From DASQDT01 sp036380435 (GTDB taxonomy: Bacteria > Acidobacteriota > Blastocatellia > Pyrinomonadales > Pyrinomonadaceae), in NCBI GenBank assembly GCA_036380435.1, contig DASVES010000018.1, positions 1 through 10,437 on the forward strand: a DNA stretch of 10,437 bases, given 5' to 3'. A program made the translations under genes and the position numbers. The notes beneath the pieces were generated by a model. The model ran no database searches. It was not told where the DNA came from and was given only the letters and a program-made list of their open reading frames with translations. Positions 1 to 6,942 of this stretch are shown piece after piece. Position 1 is the stretch's first letter, and every line of letters starts with the position of its first letter.

Positions 1-15
1 AGCAGACCCGCTCGC

Positions 16-29
16 TACCGCTCGCGGTA
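16..29. repeat. Short hairpin in the left-edge spacer
   Basis: TACCG and CGGTA pair around a CTCG loop, inside a stretch rich in the words GCTCGC and CGGTA (about 9-50). It lies just beyond the stop of the serine hydrolase gene on the minus strand. There is no T-run beside it, so it is not a classical terminator. It resembles a dispersed GC-rich intergenic repeat, but only one copy is visible here. Nothing else is seen in bases 1-59. Confidence 0.35.
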
Positions 30-59
30 CTGTTAGCAAATCGCTCGCTTCGTCGGTAA

Positions 60-1970
60 TCAAGGAACGCAACGGTCAACGCGGGATGTGAGCAGGTTGA
101 AGCCGGTGAGTCGTTTGCCCGCGGGGTCGAGAGCGATGTCCAGGCCGAGCTTACCGCGGTCGCAGTTGAGCCTGACGAGGGTGTCGCGTTTGCCGTCGCC
201 GGCGAGCGTCTCACCCACCTTGCAGGCGCCCCACTGCGAGGCCGCGCCGATTTGTTTCCGCATCCGCTCCACGTCGAACCCCGTCCCGGCCAACGACTCG
301 GCCGTCTTCTGATCCCACGCGCTCATCAGTCGCATCACCGACTCGACCGCCTTCGTCACCTCCTCGCTCGGCGGGAAGGTTGACTGGACGCCGATTAGCT
401 GAACGCGTGGCTGACTGGTCGGCGCCAGCGTAATGAAAACGTCGAGCCAGCCGCGCTCGCAAGTCATCCGCCAGCGCCCACGCAGCGCGTTCTCGGCGTC
501 GATTGACGTGGCCGGGCGGCACGCCCCGTGCTTCGCGCTCAACTCTTTCAGGCGCGCGGCGCGGCGCTCGGCGGTTTCGTCCATCAAGAGGTTGTCGGCC
601 GTGATGCGCGAGGCGAGGGCGTCGTCCCACTTCGTGATGAGTTGCGTGACATCCTTTTGCGCGGACAGCAGCGCGGGCGAGGCTTGCGCGACGCGCGGCA
701 GCAGCGCGCCCGTCTTGTGGAGCGCGGCAATCGCTTCGTTGAAGACAGCGCCGAAGCCGCCGTAGGTCAGGTTGCTCATGGCGATGAGGCCGACGCCGTG
801 CTCGGGCAGCCAGCGCATGAGCGAGCCGTAGCCGGGCAGTCCGCCGCCGTGGCCGACGACGTGTGCGAAGCGGCAGTCCTGAGAAGCGCCGAGGCCGTAG
901 CCGTAGGCCGCGACGCCCAACTGGAGCGGCGCGTCCACCGTGCCGCGGAAGGCGCTCGCCGGCTGAGCGCGCCACGCCTGCTGCATCTCACGCGCGCTGC
1001 TGCGCCGCACCGGCCCGCGCTCCGACTCGTCGCGCGCGGGGAAGGCCGCCATGAGGAACGAGACGTAGCGGGCGAGGTCGCGCGCGGAAGTCCACAGGCC
1101 ACCCATCGCGCCGAACGAGCCGTGCGCGAGAATCGGCTCCTCCTTCCAGGCGTTGTCCTCCCAACGATATCCCTTCGTGACGTGCTCGCGCGCCACTTCC
1201 CTTTCCTCGAAGGCGCTGGCGCGCATGCCCAACGGCAGCAGAATCTGCTCGCGGACGTAATCGGCATAAGGCTTGCGCGCGGCGCTCTCGACGACGCGGC
1301 CGAGGATGGCGAAGCCGTAGTTCGAGTACTCGTAAGCGGTGCCGGGCGCGGTCGAGAAAGGGATGCCGGCGCGCATCCACGCGTCCATCGTCTCGTTCGT
1401 CTGCGCGAGCTGGCGGTCGCCCCAGGGGTTGTCTTCGGGGAAGCCCTCGGAGTGTGTGAGCAGGTGTCGGATGGTGAGCGCGGGCGAGTCCTTTGTCGGG
1501 TACGGGAGGCCGGCGAGCGCGCTCACGTAATTAGACACGGGGTCGTCGAGCGAGAGCTTGCCCTCGTCGCGCAGCTTGAGGATGGCCATCGCCGTGAAGC
1601 TCTTCGACATCGACGCGATGCGGAAGACCGTGTCGGGCGTGACGGGCGCGCGCCCCTGCGTGTCGCGCACCCCGGCGGTCTTCACCCACGCCAACTCGCC
1701 GTCGATGATGATGCCCATGACGGCGCCGGGCATGTGCCGCCGCTCAACATAGCTCGTAAAGATGCGCTCGATCTCCGGGAACGCCGCGGCCAGCTTGCGT
1801 GCGCGCTCGGGGTCGGCGAAGCGCGGCGGCGGGAGTTGTCCGTCGGAGAACCGCTGCTGCTGTTGTGTGAGTGCGCCGCTTCCAGTCTGGAATGCGAAGC
1901 ACGGGACGCCGAGCTGGGCGACTAATAGTGAAGTGACTAAGACGTTAACGAACTTGAATCGGCGCTGCAT
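60..1970 (-). CDS. Secreted beta-lactamase-like (class C / PBP-type) serine hydrolase with duplicated C-terminal module
   Basis: The product is 636 residues from the ATG at 1970, which has GGAGG about 7 bases upstream. An in-frame ATG at 2039 would add 23 residues coded by the upstream repeat and is not favoured. The N-terminus is a signal peptide (RRFKF, a hydrophobic stretch, then CFA), so the enzyme should act outside the cytoplasm. The serine beta-lactamase/penicillin-recognising fold fills about residues 45-420. It has the SxxK nucleophile motif SMSK (Ser120, Lys123), the YxN motif YSN (Tyr215, Asn217) and HGGG (His374-Gly377) in place of KTG, plus the LLTHSEG motif usual in this family. 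Known relatives include D-aminopeptidases, esterases and class C-like beta-lactamases; the substrate cannot be told from sequence. Residues from about 440 to 628 hold two similar modules of roughly 90 residues, each with two cysteines 20 residues apart. The fold call is firm; physiological role and resistance activity are unknown. Confidence 0.93.
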   Translation of the reverse strand: MQRRFKFVNVLVTSLLVAQLGVPCFAFQTGSGALTQQQQRFSDGQLPPPRFADPERARKLAAAFPEIERIFTSYVERRHMPGAVMGIIIDGELAWVKTAGVRDTQGRAPVTPDTVFRIASMSKSFTAMAILKLRDEGKLSLDDPVSNYVSALAGLPYPTKDSPALTIRHLLTHSEGFPEDNPWGDRQLAQTNETMDAWMRAGIPFSTAPGTAYEYSNYGFAILGRVVESAARKPYADYVREQILLPLGMRASAFEEREVAREHVTKGYRWEDNAWKEEPILAHGSFGAMGGLWTSARDLARYVSFLMAAFPARDESERGPVRRSSAREMQQAWRAQPASAFRGTVDAPLQLGVAAYGYGLGASQDCRFAHVVGHGGGLPGYGSLMRWLPEHGVGLIAMSNLTYGGFGAVFNEAIAALHKTGALLPRVAQASPALLSAQKDVTQLITKWDDALASRITADNLLMDETAERRAARLKELSAKHGACRPATSIDAENALRGRWRMTCERGWLDVFITLAPTSQPRVQLIGVQSTFPPSEEVTKAVESVMRLMSAWDQKTAESLAGTGFDVERMRKQIGAASQWGACKVGETLAGDGKRDTLVRLNCDRGKLGLDIALDPAGKRLTGFNLLTSRVDRCVP

Positions 1971-1998
1971 CTGAAGCCTCCGGTAATCGAGGAAATAA

Positions 1999-2131
1999 TT
2001 AACATGGATGGACAGGATGGATAGGATGAAAGATTTCACATCTCAAGTCTGAAATCTCAAATCTGAAATCTCAAATCTGAAATTTGAAATTAGTTTTTCC
2101 TTCTCCTGCCCATCCTGCTCATCCATGTTAA
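1999..2131. repeat. Palindromic spacer element, copy A
   Basis: The element is bounded by TTAACATGGATG on the left and its reverse complement CATCCATGTTAA on the right. Arms rich in GACAGGATGGATAGGATGA and its complement surround an AT-rich core. The core holds three tandem 14-base units, TCTCAAGTCTGAAA then twice TCTCAAATCTGAAA (2041-2082), then TTTGAAATT. Copies B (6943-7058) and C (10110-10215) share arms and core. It lies between the SDR39U1 stop and the serine hydrolase start and occupies most of that spacer. Transcribed, it could fold into a long imperfect hairpin. It has no coding capacity of its own. Confidence 0.85.
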
Positions 2132-2162
2132 TTCATCACGTGCCAATCTCACCTGTCGTGAT

Positions 2163-3071
2163 TTAGCGCAGGACGTGCCGCAGCGAGCTTTCCAACTCAG
2201 GATGGGCGAACTTGTAGCCCGACTCCGTCAGCCGCCGCGGCTCGACGCGCTGGCCTCCGAGCAGGAGCGCGTCGGCCATCTCGCCGAAGGCGAGACGCGC
2301 GGCGAAGGCCGGGACGCTTAAGAGCGTGGGACGCCCGAGCACGCCCCCGAGCGTTTTGGTGAACTCGTCGTTCGTGACAGCGCCGGGCGCGACGGCGTTG
2401 ACCGCCCCGCGCAGGCTCTCGTCCGTAATCGCGTGGCGGATGACGCCGAGCGCGTCCGTGAGGTCGATCCAGCTCCAATACTGTCGGCCGCTGCCGATGC
2501 GCCCGCCGGCGCCGAGCTTAAAGGGCGTGAGCATCTTCTGTAGCGCGCCGCCTTCCCGGCTGAGGATGATGCCGAAGCGCAGGTGAACGACGCGCACGCC
2601 GGCCTGGCTCGCCGGAAGCGTCGCCTTCTCCCACTCGCGGCAGACTTCACTCAGGAAGTCGTCGCCCGACGCGCTCTCCTCCGTCAGCGTCTCCTCGCCG
2701 CGGTTGCCGTAGAATCCGGTGGCCGAGGCGCTGACCAGAACCGAGGGCTTGTGCTCCAGCCTCGCCAGCGTCTCGGCCAGCAGACGCGTCCCCTTCACGC
2801 GGCTCTCGCGGATGCGGCTCTTCTTCTCGTCGTCCCAGCGCCCCTCGGCAATCGACTCGCCGGCGAGGTGGACGGCCGCGTCGTGGCCTTCGAGCGCCGC
2901 CGCGTCGATGCTGTCCGCCGACGGGTCCCAGCGCGCCGGCCTGACGCCTTCCTCACCCGCCGTCCGTGAGCCGCTGCGCACGAGCGTCGTTACCTCGTGA
3001 CCTTCCGCGAGGAGCTGCCCCGTGAGCGCGCGCCCGACGAGTCCGTTCGAGCCTGTGACGATAACTTTCAT
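2163..3071 (-). CDS. TIGR01777-family (SDR39U1 / YfcH-like) NAD(P)-dependent epimerase
   Basis: This is a 302-residue atypical short-chain dehydrogenase/reductase. The Rossmann nucleotide-binding motif TGSNGLVG sits at residues 6-13. It is followed by the family hallmarks HLAGESIAEGRW (68-79), SASATGFYG (114-122) and GSGRQYWSWIDLTD (193-206). The C-terminal end, TESGYKFAHPELESSL (282-297), matches the small DUF1731 domain that closes these proteins. Length is typical. The ATG at 3071 has a near-perfect AAGGAGGT four bases upstream. The gene starts 27 bases after the murE stop on the same strand, so the two are probably co-transcribed. The physiological substrate of this family is not established; despite names such as nucleoside-diphosphate-sugar epimerase, a cell-wall role here would be inference from the neighbour only. 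Probably cytoplasmic, as no signal peptide is seen. Confidence 0.92.
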   Translation of the reverse strand: MKVIVTGSNGLVGRALTGQLLAEGHEVTTLVRSGSRTAGEEGVRPARWDPSADSIDAAALEGHDAAVHLAGESIAEGRWDDEKKSRIRESRVKGTRLLAETLARLEHKPSVLVSASATGFYGNRGEETLTEESASGDDFLSEVCREWEKATLPASQAGVRVVHLRFGIILSREGGALQKMLTPFKLGAGGRIGSGRQYWSWIDLTDALGVIRHAITDESLRGAVNAVAPGAVTNDEFTKTLGGVLGRPTLLSVPAFAARLAFGEMADALLLGGQRVEPRRLTESGYKFAHPELESSLRHVLR

Positions 3072-3098
3072 CCGACCTCCTTGAAAACAACTTTCACT

Positions 3099-4598
3099 TC
3101 AGCGCGCGCCCCTCGCCGCCAGCGCCTCGCGCGCCACTTCCCTGTCGTCGAAGTGGGAGACTTCCTTGCCGATGATCTGGTAGTCCTCGTGTCCCTTGCC
3201 GGCGATCATCACGAGGTCGCCGCCGCGCGCCTCGGCAACGGCGCGCATGATCGCCTCGCGCCGGTCGGCGATTTTGAGATACGGCTTCGACGTATGGCGC
3301 AGGCCCTCTTCGATGTCGGCGAAGATGCGCTCGGGGTCTTCGGTGCGCGGGTTGTCGGAGGTGAGGATGACCACATCACTCAAGCGAGCGGCGGCCTCGC
3401 CCATCGGCGCGCGCTTCGAGCGGTCGCGGTCGCCGCCACAGCCGAAGACGGTGACGACACGGCCGCGCGTTACCTCCCGCGCGGTGCGTAGGACGTTGAC
3501 GAGCGCGTCGTCTGAGTGCGCGTAATCGACGACGACGGCGAAGTCGCCGCCGTGCGGCACCCGCTCGAAGCGCCCCGGCGCTCCGCCGCAGGTCTCGACG
3601 GCGCGCGCGACCGTCTCAAACGAGTAGCCGAGCGCGAGGCCCGTGCCGGCGGTGGCGAGAATGTTGTAGACGTGCGGGCGTCCGACGAGCGGCGAGCGCA
3701 GAAGCCGCTCGCCCTCGGGCGTGACGAGACGCAGGCTGGTGCCTTCGAGCGAGTGCTCCACATCGCGCGCGGTCACTTCCGCCTCGGTCTTGAGCGCATA
3801 GCGGACGACGCGCGCGCCCTCCGCTTCAAGCTCTTGGGCGAGGCGTGCGCCGCGCTCGTCGTCAATGTTGATGACGGAGGCGCGTGGGCGCGAGCCGAGG
3901 CGGCCGTCGAAGAGGCGGCGCTTGGCGTCGAAATAGGCGTCCATCGTGATGTGATAGTCGAGGTGGTCGCGGGTGAGGTTGGTGTAGACGGCCGCCGCGT
4001 AGTGCAACTCGTCGCAGCGGTGGAGGTCGATGGCCTGCGAGGACGACTCCATGACGGCCAGCCGGCAACCCGCCTCCACGGCGCGGCGCAACAGACGCTG
4101 CGTGTCGCTCGCCTCCGGCGTCGTGCGCTCGGCCTTGATTCTCTCGCCGCCGACGCGGTACTCGACCGTGCTCGTCAGCGCCACAGGCTCGCCCGCGGCC
4201 TCGCCGACGGCCGCGACCAAGTACGTGGTCGTCGTCTTGCCGTTCGTGCCGGTGATGCCGACGAGGTTCAGCTCGCGCGACGGGTGGCCCTGCACCTCGG
4301 CCGCGGCGAGCGCCTGCGCGCGCCTCACGTCCGCGACGCGCATCCACGCCGCGCCCTCGAATCCTTCGGGCCGCTCGCGTTCAGAAATCACGCCGGCCGC
4401 GCCCGCCTCCAACACCTGCGGGATGAAACGGTGCGCGTCGAAGCTTTCTCCCGCCACGGCGACGAAGAGGAAGCCCGGCCCCGCCTTGCGCGAGTCGTGC
4501 GTCACGTCCGACACGCGCGCCGACTCGTTGCCTTCGAGCTTCGCGACGATGATGCGCGCCACGTCGGCGGCGGTCACGGTTTTTCGTTCTGCCGTCAA
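3099..4598 (-). CDS. murE: UDP-N-acetylmuramoyl-L-alanyl-D-glutamate--2,6-diaminopimelate ligase (MurE)
   Basis: This cytoplasmic ATP-dependent Mur ligase adds the third stem-peptide residue to UDP-MurNAc-L-Ala-D-Glu. The product is 499 residues, a usual length. Visible landmarks are THDSR in the UDP-binding N-terminal domain (33-37), the ATP loop GITGTNGKTT (114-123), TTPE (159-162), TNLTRDHLDYH (206-216), the AYFDAK lysine (Lys226, the expected carbamylated residue), GRFE (342-345), VDYAH (357-361), FGCGGDRDRSKRAPMG (385-400) and GKGHE (467-471). DNPR at 415-418 is the known signature for meso-diaminopimelate rather than lysine. The start is a TTG at 4598, with GGAG ten bases upstream and a TATAAT box at 4646-4651. 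The motif usually reading EVSSH reads ESSSQ (184-188), an odd substitution. No other mur or fts gene is adjacent, so this copy lies outside a division/cell-wall cluster, at least within this window. Confidence 0.96.
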   Translation of the reverse strand: MTAERKTVTAADVARIIVAKLEGNESARVSDVTHDSRKAGPGFLFVAVAGESFDAHRFIPQVLEAGAAGVISERERPEGFEGAAWMRVADVRRAQALAAAEVQGHPSRELNLVGITGTNGKTTTTYLVAAVGEAAGEPVALTSTVEYRVGGERIKAERTTPEASDTQRLLRRAVEAGCRLAVMESSSQAIDLHRCDELHYAAAVYTNLTRDHLDYHITMDAYFDAKRRLFDGRLGSRPRASVINIDDERGARLAQELEAEGARVVRYALKTEAEVTARDVEHSLEGTSLRLVTPEGERLLRSPLVGRPHVYNILATAGTGLALGYSFETVARAVETCGGAPGRFERVPHGGDFAVVVDYAHSDDALVNVLRTAREVTRGRVVTVFGCGGDRDRSKRAPMGEAAARLSDVVILTSDNPRTEDPERIFADIEEGLRHTSKPYLKIADRREAIMRAVAEARGGDLVMIAGKGHEDYQIIGKEVSHFDDREVAREALAARGAR

Positions 4599-4645
4599 CG
4601 AAAATTTTCTCCAGCAAACAAAAGGTTGAAATTGAGAGCGGGGCG

Positions 4646-4651
4646 ATTATA
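4646..4651 (-). promoter_or_regulatory. Probable -10 box of the murE promoter
   Basis: A perfect TATAAT is read on the minus strand, about 48 bases before the murE TTG start. It lies in a short spacer between the EEP hydrolase stop and murE. No good -35 match is seen at 16-18 bases upstream (the best is TGTCCG). If used, the mRNA leader would be about 40 bases. It suggests murE-SDR39U1 is transcribed independently of the EEP gene. Confidence 0.5.
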
Positions 4652-4677
4652 GAACAGACACACGCGCGGCGGACAGG

Positions 4678-5694
4678 CTACCGGGGAGACAGCTCCAGAT
4701 CGACGACGAGCGGCAGGTGATCCGACGCCTGCGTTTGGGGAATCCACGCGCGGCGGGCGCGCAAGGGGCCGCTTCGGTAGAAGACGTAGTCGATGCGCTT
4801 GGCGGGCTTGTCGGCGGGGTAGGTCAGGCCGTCGCCGGGGGCGGACGCCGACACCCAGGCGTCGGCGAACTGTTCGAGCATGAACTTGTAGGAGTCGCCG
4901 GAAGGCTCGTCGTTAAAATCCCCGACGACGATGAGGGGAGTGTTGATGCCCTTCAGCGCATCGGTTAGCTGGCGGGTCTCGAAGAGGCGGTTGTCGTGGT
5001 TCTGGTAGTCGAGATGTGTGGTGACGAAGTTGACGGTCTTCCCGGCGACGCTTACTTCGACGCGGAGAAGGCCGCGGCGCTCGGCCTCGCGCATGTGTCG
5101 GAGGCGACGATGGTCTACGGCGAGGATGGGCAGGCGCGAGAGGACGGCGACGCCGTACTGGCCGCCCTGATAGTCGAGGTTGTGCGCGAAGGCGTACTCC
5201 ATGCCGGTGAGGCGCGCGAGTTCAACCATCTGATCGACACGCTTTGTGCGCTCCACGCCGCGGTCGATTTCCTGTAAGCCGACGAGGTGGGGCCGCTCGC
5301 GGCGGATGACTTCGGCGATGCGCGCGAGGTCGTTACGCTTGTCGGCGCCGATGCCGACGTGGACGTTGTAGGACATCACGCGCAGGCGCGTCGCGGCGCC
5401 GGGCGTTGCGGGCGACGACAAGGCGAGCGGCTGGAAGACGGGCAGGATGATGAGGATGACACTGACTAAGAGTAATGATGCGCGAGCCACTGTGAAGCTG
5501 AGTTGAGTGCGTCGCGGGTTGCGGTTCACCGCGGAGGCGCAGTAGACGCAGAGGGGGCGCAGAGGAAGGCAAAAGGCAAAAGTTAAAAGGGAAAAGTAAG
5601 AAAGCCTCTTCACTTTTGCCTTTTGCCTTTTTACTTTTGCCTTCACAAGTCCTCTGCGCCTCTGCGGACTCTGCGTTAATTCTTTGAGGCGCAT
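4678..5694 (-). CDS. Endonuclease/exonuclease/phosphatase (EEP) fold hydrolase, exported or membrane-anchored
   Basis: All motifs of the metal-dependent EEP (DNase I/exonuclease III/sphingomyelinase-like) fold are present. Numbered from the ATG at 5694 they are SYN (Asn110), QEID (Glu142), GVAVLSR (181-187), THLD (His227, Asp229), GDFND (Asp259, Asn261), RIDYVF (Asp302) and ASDHLP (Asp325, His326). The enzyme should be active on a phosphodiester or phosphomonoester; the substrate is not predictable. The start is uncertain. The 5694 ATG has GGTGA about 6 bases upstream and follows the previous stop by 11 bases, but residues about 6-57 are then encoded by a palindromic repeat. A GTG at 5490 would give 270 residues beginning VARASLLLVSVILIILPVF, a plain signal-anchor, but with no visible ribosome-binding site. 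Either form has a hydrophobic N-terminal segment, so export is likely. Probably co-transcribed with the NagX-like gene before it. Confidence 0.9.
   Translation of the reverse strand: MRLKELTQSPQRRRGLVKAKVKRQKAKVKRLSYFSLLTFAFCLPLRPLCVYCASAVNRNPRRTQLSFTVARASLLLVSVILIILPVFQPLALSSPATPGAATRLRVMSYNVHVGIGADKRNDLARIAEVIRRERPHLVGLQEIDRGVERTKRVDQMVELARLTGMEYAFAHNLDYQGGQYGVAVLSRLPILAVDHRRLRHMREAERRGLLRVEVSVAGKTVNFVTTHLDYQNHDNRLFETRQLTDALKGINTPLIVVGDFNDEPSGDSYKFMLEQFADAWVSASAPGDGLTYPADKPAKRIDYVFYRSGPLRARRAWIPQTQASDHLPLVVDLELSPR
5526..5680. repeat. GCAGAGG / GGCAAAAGG palindromic repeat element
   Basis: A perfect 17-base inverted repeat, AAGGCAAAAGGCAAAAG (5566-5582) and its complement (5613-5629), sits inside outer GC-rich arms. 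The left arm is GGAGGCGCAGTAGACGCAGA (5533-5552) and the right arm CCTCTGCGCCTCTGCGG (5650-5666). Words of this kind (CTCTGCGCCTCTGCGG beside CTTTTGCCTTTTGCC) are familiar to me as dispersed intergenic repeats in several bacterial phyla, which is recall rather than a search result. Here the element lies inside the longest reading frame of the EEP hydrolase and reads through without a stop. Confidence 0.75.
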
Positions 5695-5705
5695 CGCTGT
5701 TCACC

Positions 5706-6857
5706 TCAAACCTTGATGAAGATTTTCTTCCGGTAAAGAATCGCCATCAACCCGAGCCAGACGAGCACGAAGCAGATGGCGAAGAGGAGCGAGGCGAACT
5801 TGGGCGCGGCCCAGGAGGCGAAGAGGTTCTGGTAAATGAGCTGTTGGAGACTGATCTGTTGGCCATCGGCGGCGGACATCTTGATCGTCCCCAGAAGGTC
5901 GGCGGCTATCCCGCTGAGGAAGTAAAGGGCGAGCGCGTTGACGCCGAAGATGATGAAGGGGAGCGCCCAGCGCCGGTAGCCCTTGATGTCGATGAGCCAG
6001 TAGCAGAAGGCGAGAAACTGGAGCGCCATGCCCGTCGTCAGCAGGACGTAGGAACTCGTCCACAGCGCCTTGTTGACGGGGAACCAGAAGCCCCACGCCC
6101 ACCCCAACACGATGCAGACCGCGCCCGCGACGAACATCCCGGCGACTTTACCCGCGTGTGTTTCGCGCGAGCGGAGCCACAGCCCCGTGAGCACGCCGGT
6201 GAGCGTCGTGGCGAGCGCCGGGATGGTGCTCAGCAGCCCCTCCGGGTCGTAAACTTTCCCCTGACTCCAGATGTGCGGGCCGAAGACCGCGCGGTCGATG
6301 TAGGCCGCGAGGTTCCACTCCTTGCTCGCGAGATCGCCCGGCCCGTAGCCGGGCACGGGGATGAGGGTCATCATCAGACAATAGACGACGAGCAGCGCGG
6401 CCGTGATGATCGCGAGTGTGCGCCAGTTCGTATTCAGGAAGATGACTGACGCGAAGAGATAGCAGACGGCGATGCGCTGGAGGACACCGGGGATGCGAAT
6501 GGTCGAGAGTTCAAAAAAGGGGAAGCCGGCGAGGATGATGCCGAGCGCGAAGATGACGGCGGAGCGGCGGAGGATTTTCAGATAGAGGTCGCGCTTCGTG
6601 CCTGAGCTTTCGGCGCGGCGGCTGAGCGCGAGGGCGATGGCGACGCCGACGATGAAGAGGAAGAACGGGAAGATAAGGTCGGTCGGCGTCCAGCCGTGCC
6701 AGTCGGCGTGGGCGAGCGGCGAGTAGATGGCGCCCCACGTGCCGGGGTTGTTAACGAGGATCATGCCGGCCACCGTGATGCCGCGAAACGCGTCGAGTGA
6801 CACCAGACGCGTCGCTGCCGTGGCCTTCCCTTCCATCTCGCCGGCTTCAGTGCTCAT
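5706..6857 (-). CDS. NagX / HGSNAT-like (DUF5009, COG4299) multi-pass membrane protein
   Basis: The 383-residue inner-membrane protein has about ten hydrophobic segments (roughly residues 23-40, 59-79, 95-114, 121-140, 146-167, then five more to the C-terminus). Family landmarks are LVSLDAFRGITVAGMILVNN (18-37), HADWHGWTPTDLIFPFFLFI (50-69), RIPGVLQRIAVCYL (121-134) and YDPEGLLSTIPA in the loop before the sixth segment. These match bacterial relatives of human heparan-alpha-glucosaminide N-acetyltransferase, called NagX in GlcNAc-use gene sets. His50 is at the place where the human enzyme has its acetylated histidine, by my own alignment from memory. Whether the bacterial protein acetylates or transports amino sugars is unsettled. 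The ATG at 6857 has GGGAGG four bases upstream, and a TCTAAT at 6881-6886 could be a -10 box. It lies downstream of a GH3 hexosaminidase and 11 bases before the EEP gene. Confidence 0.9.
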   Translation of the reverse strand: MSTEAGEMEGKATAATRLVSLDAFRGITVAGMILVNNPGTWGAIYSPLAHADWHGWTPTDLIFPFFLFIVGVAIALALSRRAESSGTKRDLYLKILRRSAVIFALGIILAGFPFFELSTIRIPGVLQRIAVCYLFASVIFLNTNWRTLAIITAALLVVYCLMMTLIPVPGYGPGDLASKEWNLAAYIDRAVFGPHIWSQGKVYDPEGLLSTIPALATTLTGVLTGLWLRSRETHAGKVAGMFVAGAVCIVLGWAWGFWFPVNKALWTSSYVLLTTGMALQFLAFCYWLIDIKGYRRWALPFIIFGVNALALYFLSGIAADLLGTIKMSAADGQQISLQQLIYQNLFASWAAPKFASLLFAICFVLVWLGLMAILYRKKIFIKV

Positions 6858-6898
6858 GTTTCCTCCCTCGCCTCTCCAGCATTAGAGTCCATTGCGAG

Positions 6899-6940
6899 AC
6901 CTCTCAGCGCGAGTCACGTTCGCGGCTCGCGCTGGGAGGT
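6899..6940. repeat. Strong GC-rich hairpin upstream of the NagX-like gene
   Basis: Two 15-base arms pair with a single G-T wobble: ACCTCTCAGCGCGAG (6899-6913) and CTCGCGCTGGGAGGT (6926-6940), around a 12-base loop. It sits between palindromic element B and the NagX-like start, about 40 bases before the ATG. There is no T-run after it in the minus-strand direction. It could be an atypical end for the GH3 transcript, an mRNA-stabilising stem, or part of the neighbouring repeat. Confidence 0.6.
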
Positions 6941-6942
6941 TT

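Noticed and set aside
528..1925. Long open frame on the plus strand opposite the serine hydrolase
   Set aside because: It is Arg/Ala/Glu/Val-rich low-complexity translation opposite a gene with intact catalytic motifs. Such frames are common in GC-rich DNA; no domain or credible ribosome-binding site is seen.
1971..2039. N-terminal extension of the serine hydrolase to the ATG at 2039
   Set aside because: The extra 23 residues are translated repeat arm. The ATG at 1970 has GGAGG at good spacing and begins a proper signal peptide.
2041..2082. Tandem 14-base repeats considered as a CRISPR array
   Set aside because: The units are contiguous with no spacers, are AT-rich and sit inside a palindromic element repeated elsewhere in the window. 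No cas gene is present.
2134..2161. Inverted repeat ATCACG / CGTGAT just after the SDR39U1 stop considered as a terminator
   Set aside because: The stem is only six pairs with a 16-base loop and no T-run; too weak to call.
3516..4652. Long open frame on the plus strand opposite murE
   Set aside because: It has the same shadow composition, no recognisable motif, and overlaps a clear MurE including its promoter and start.
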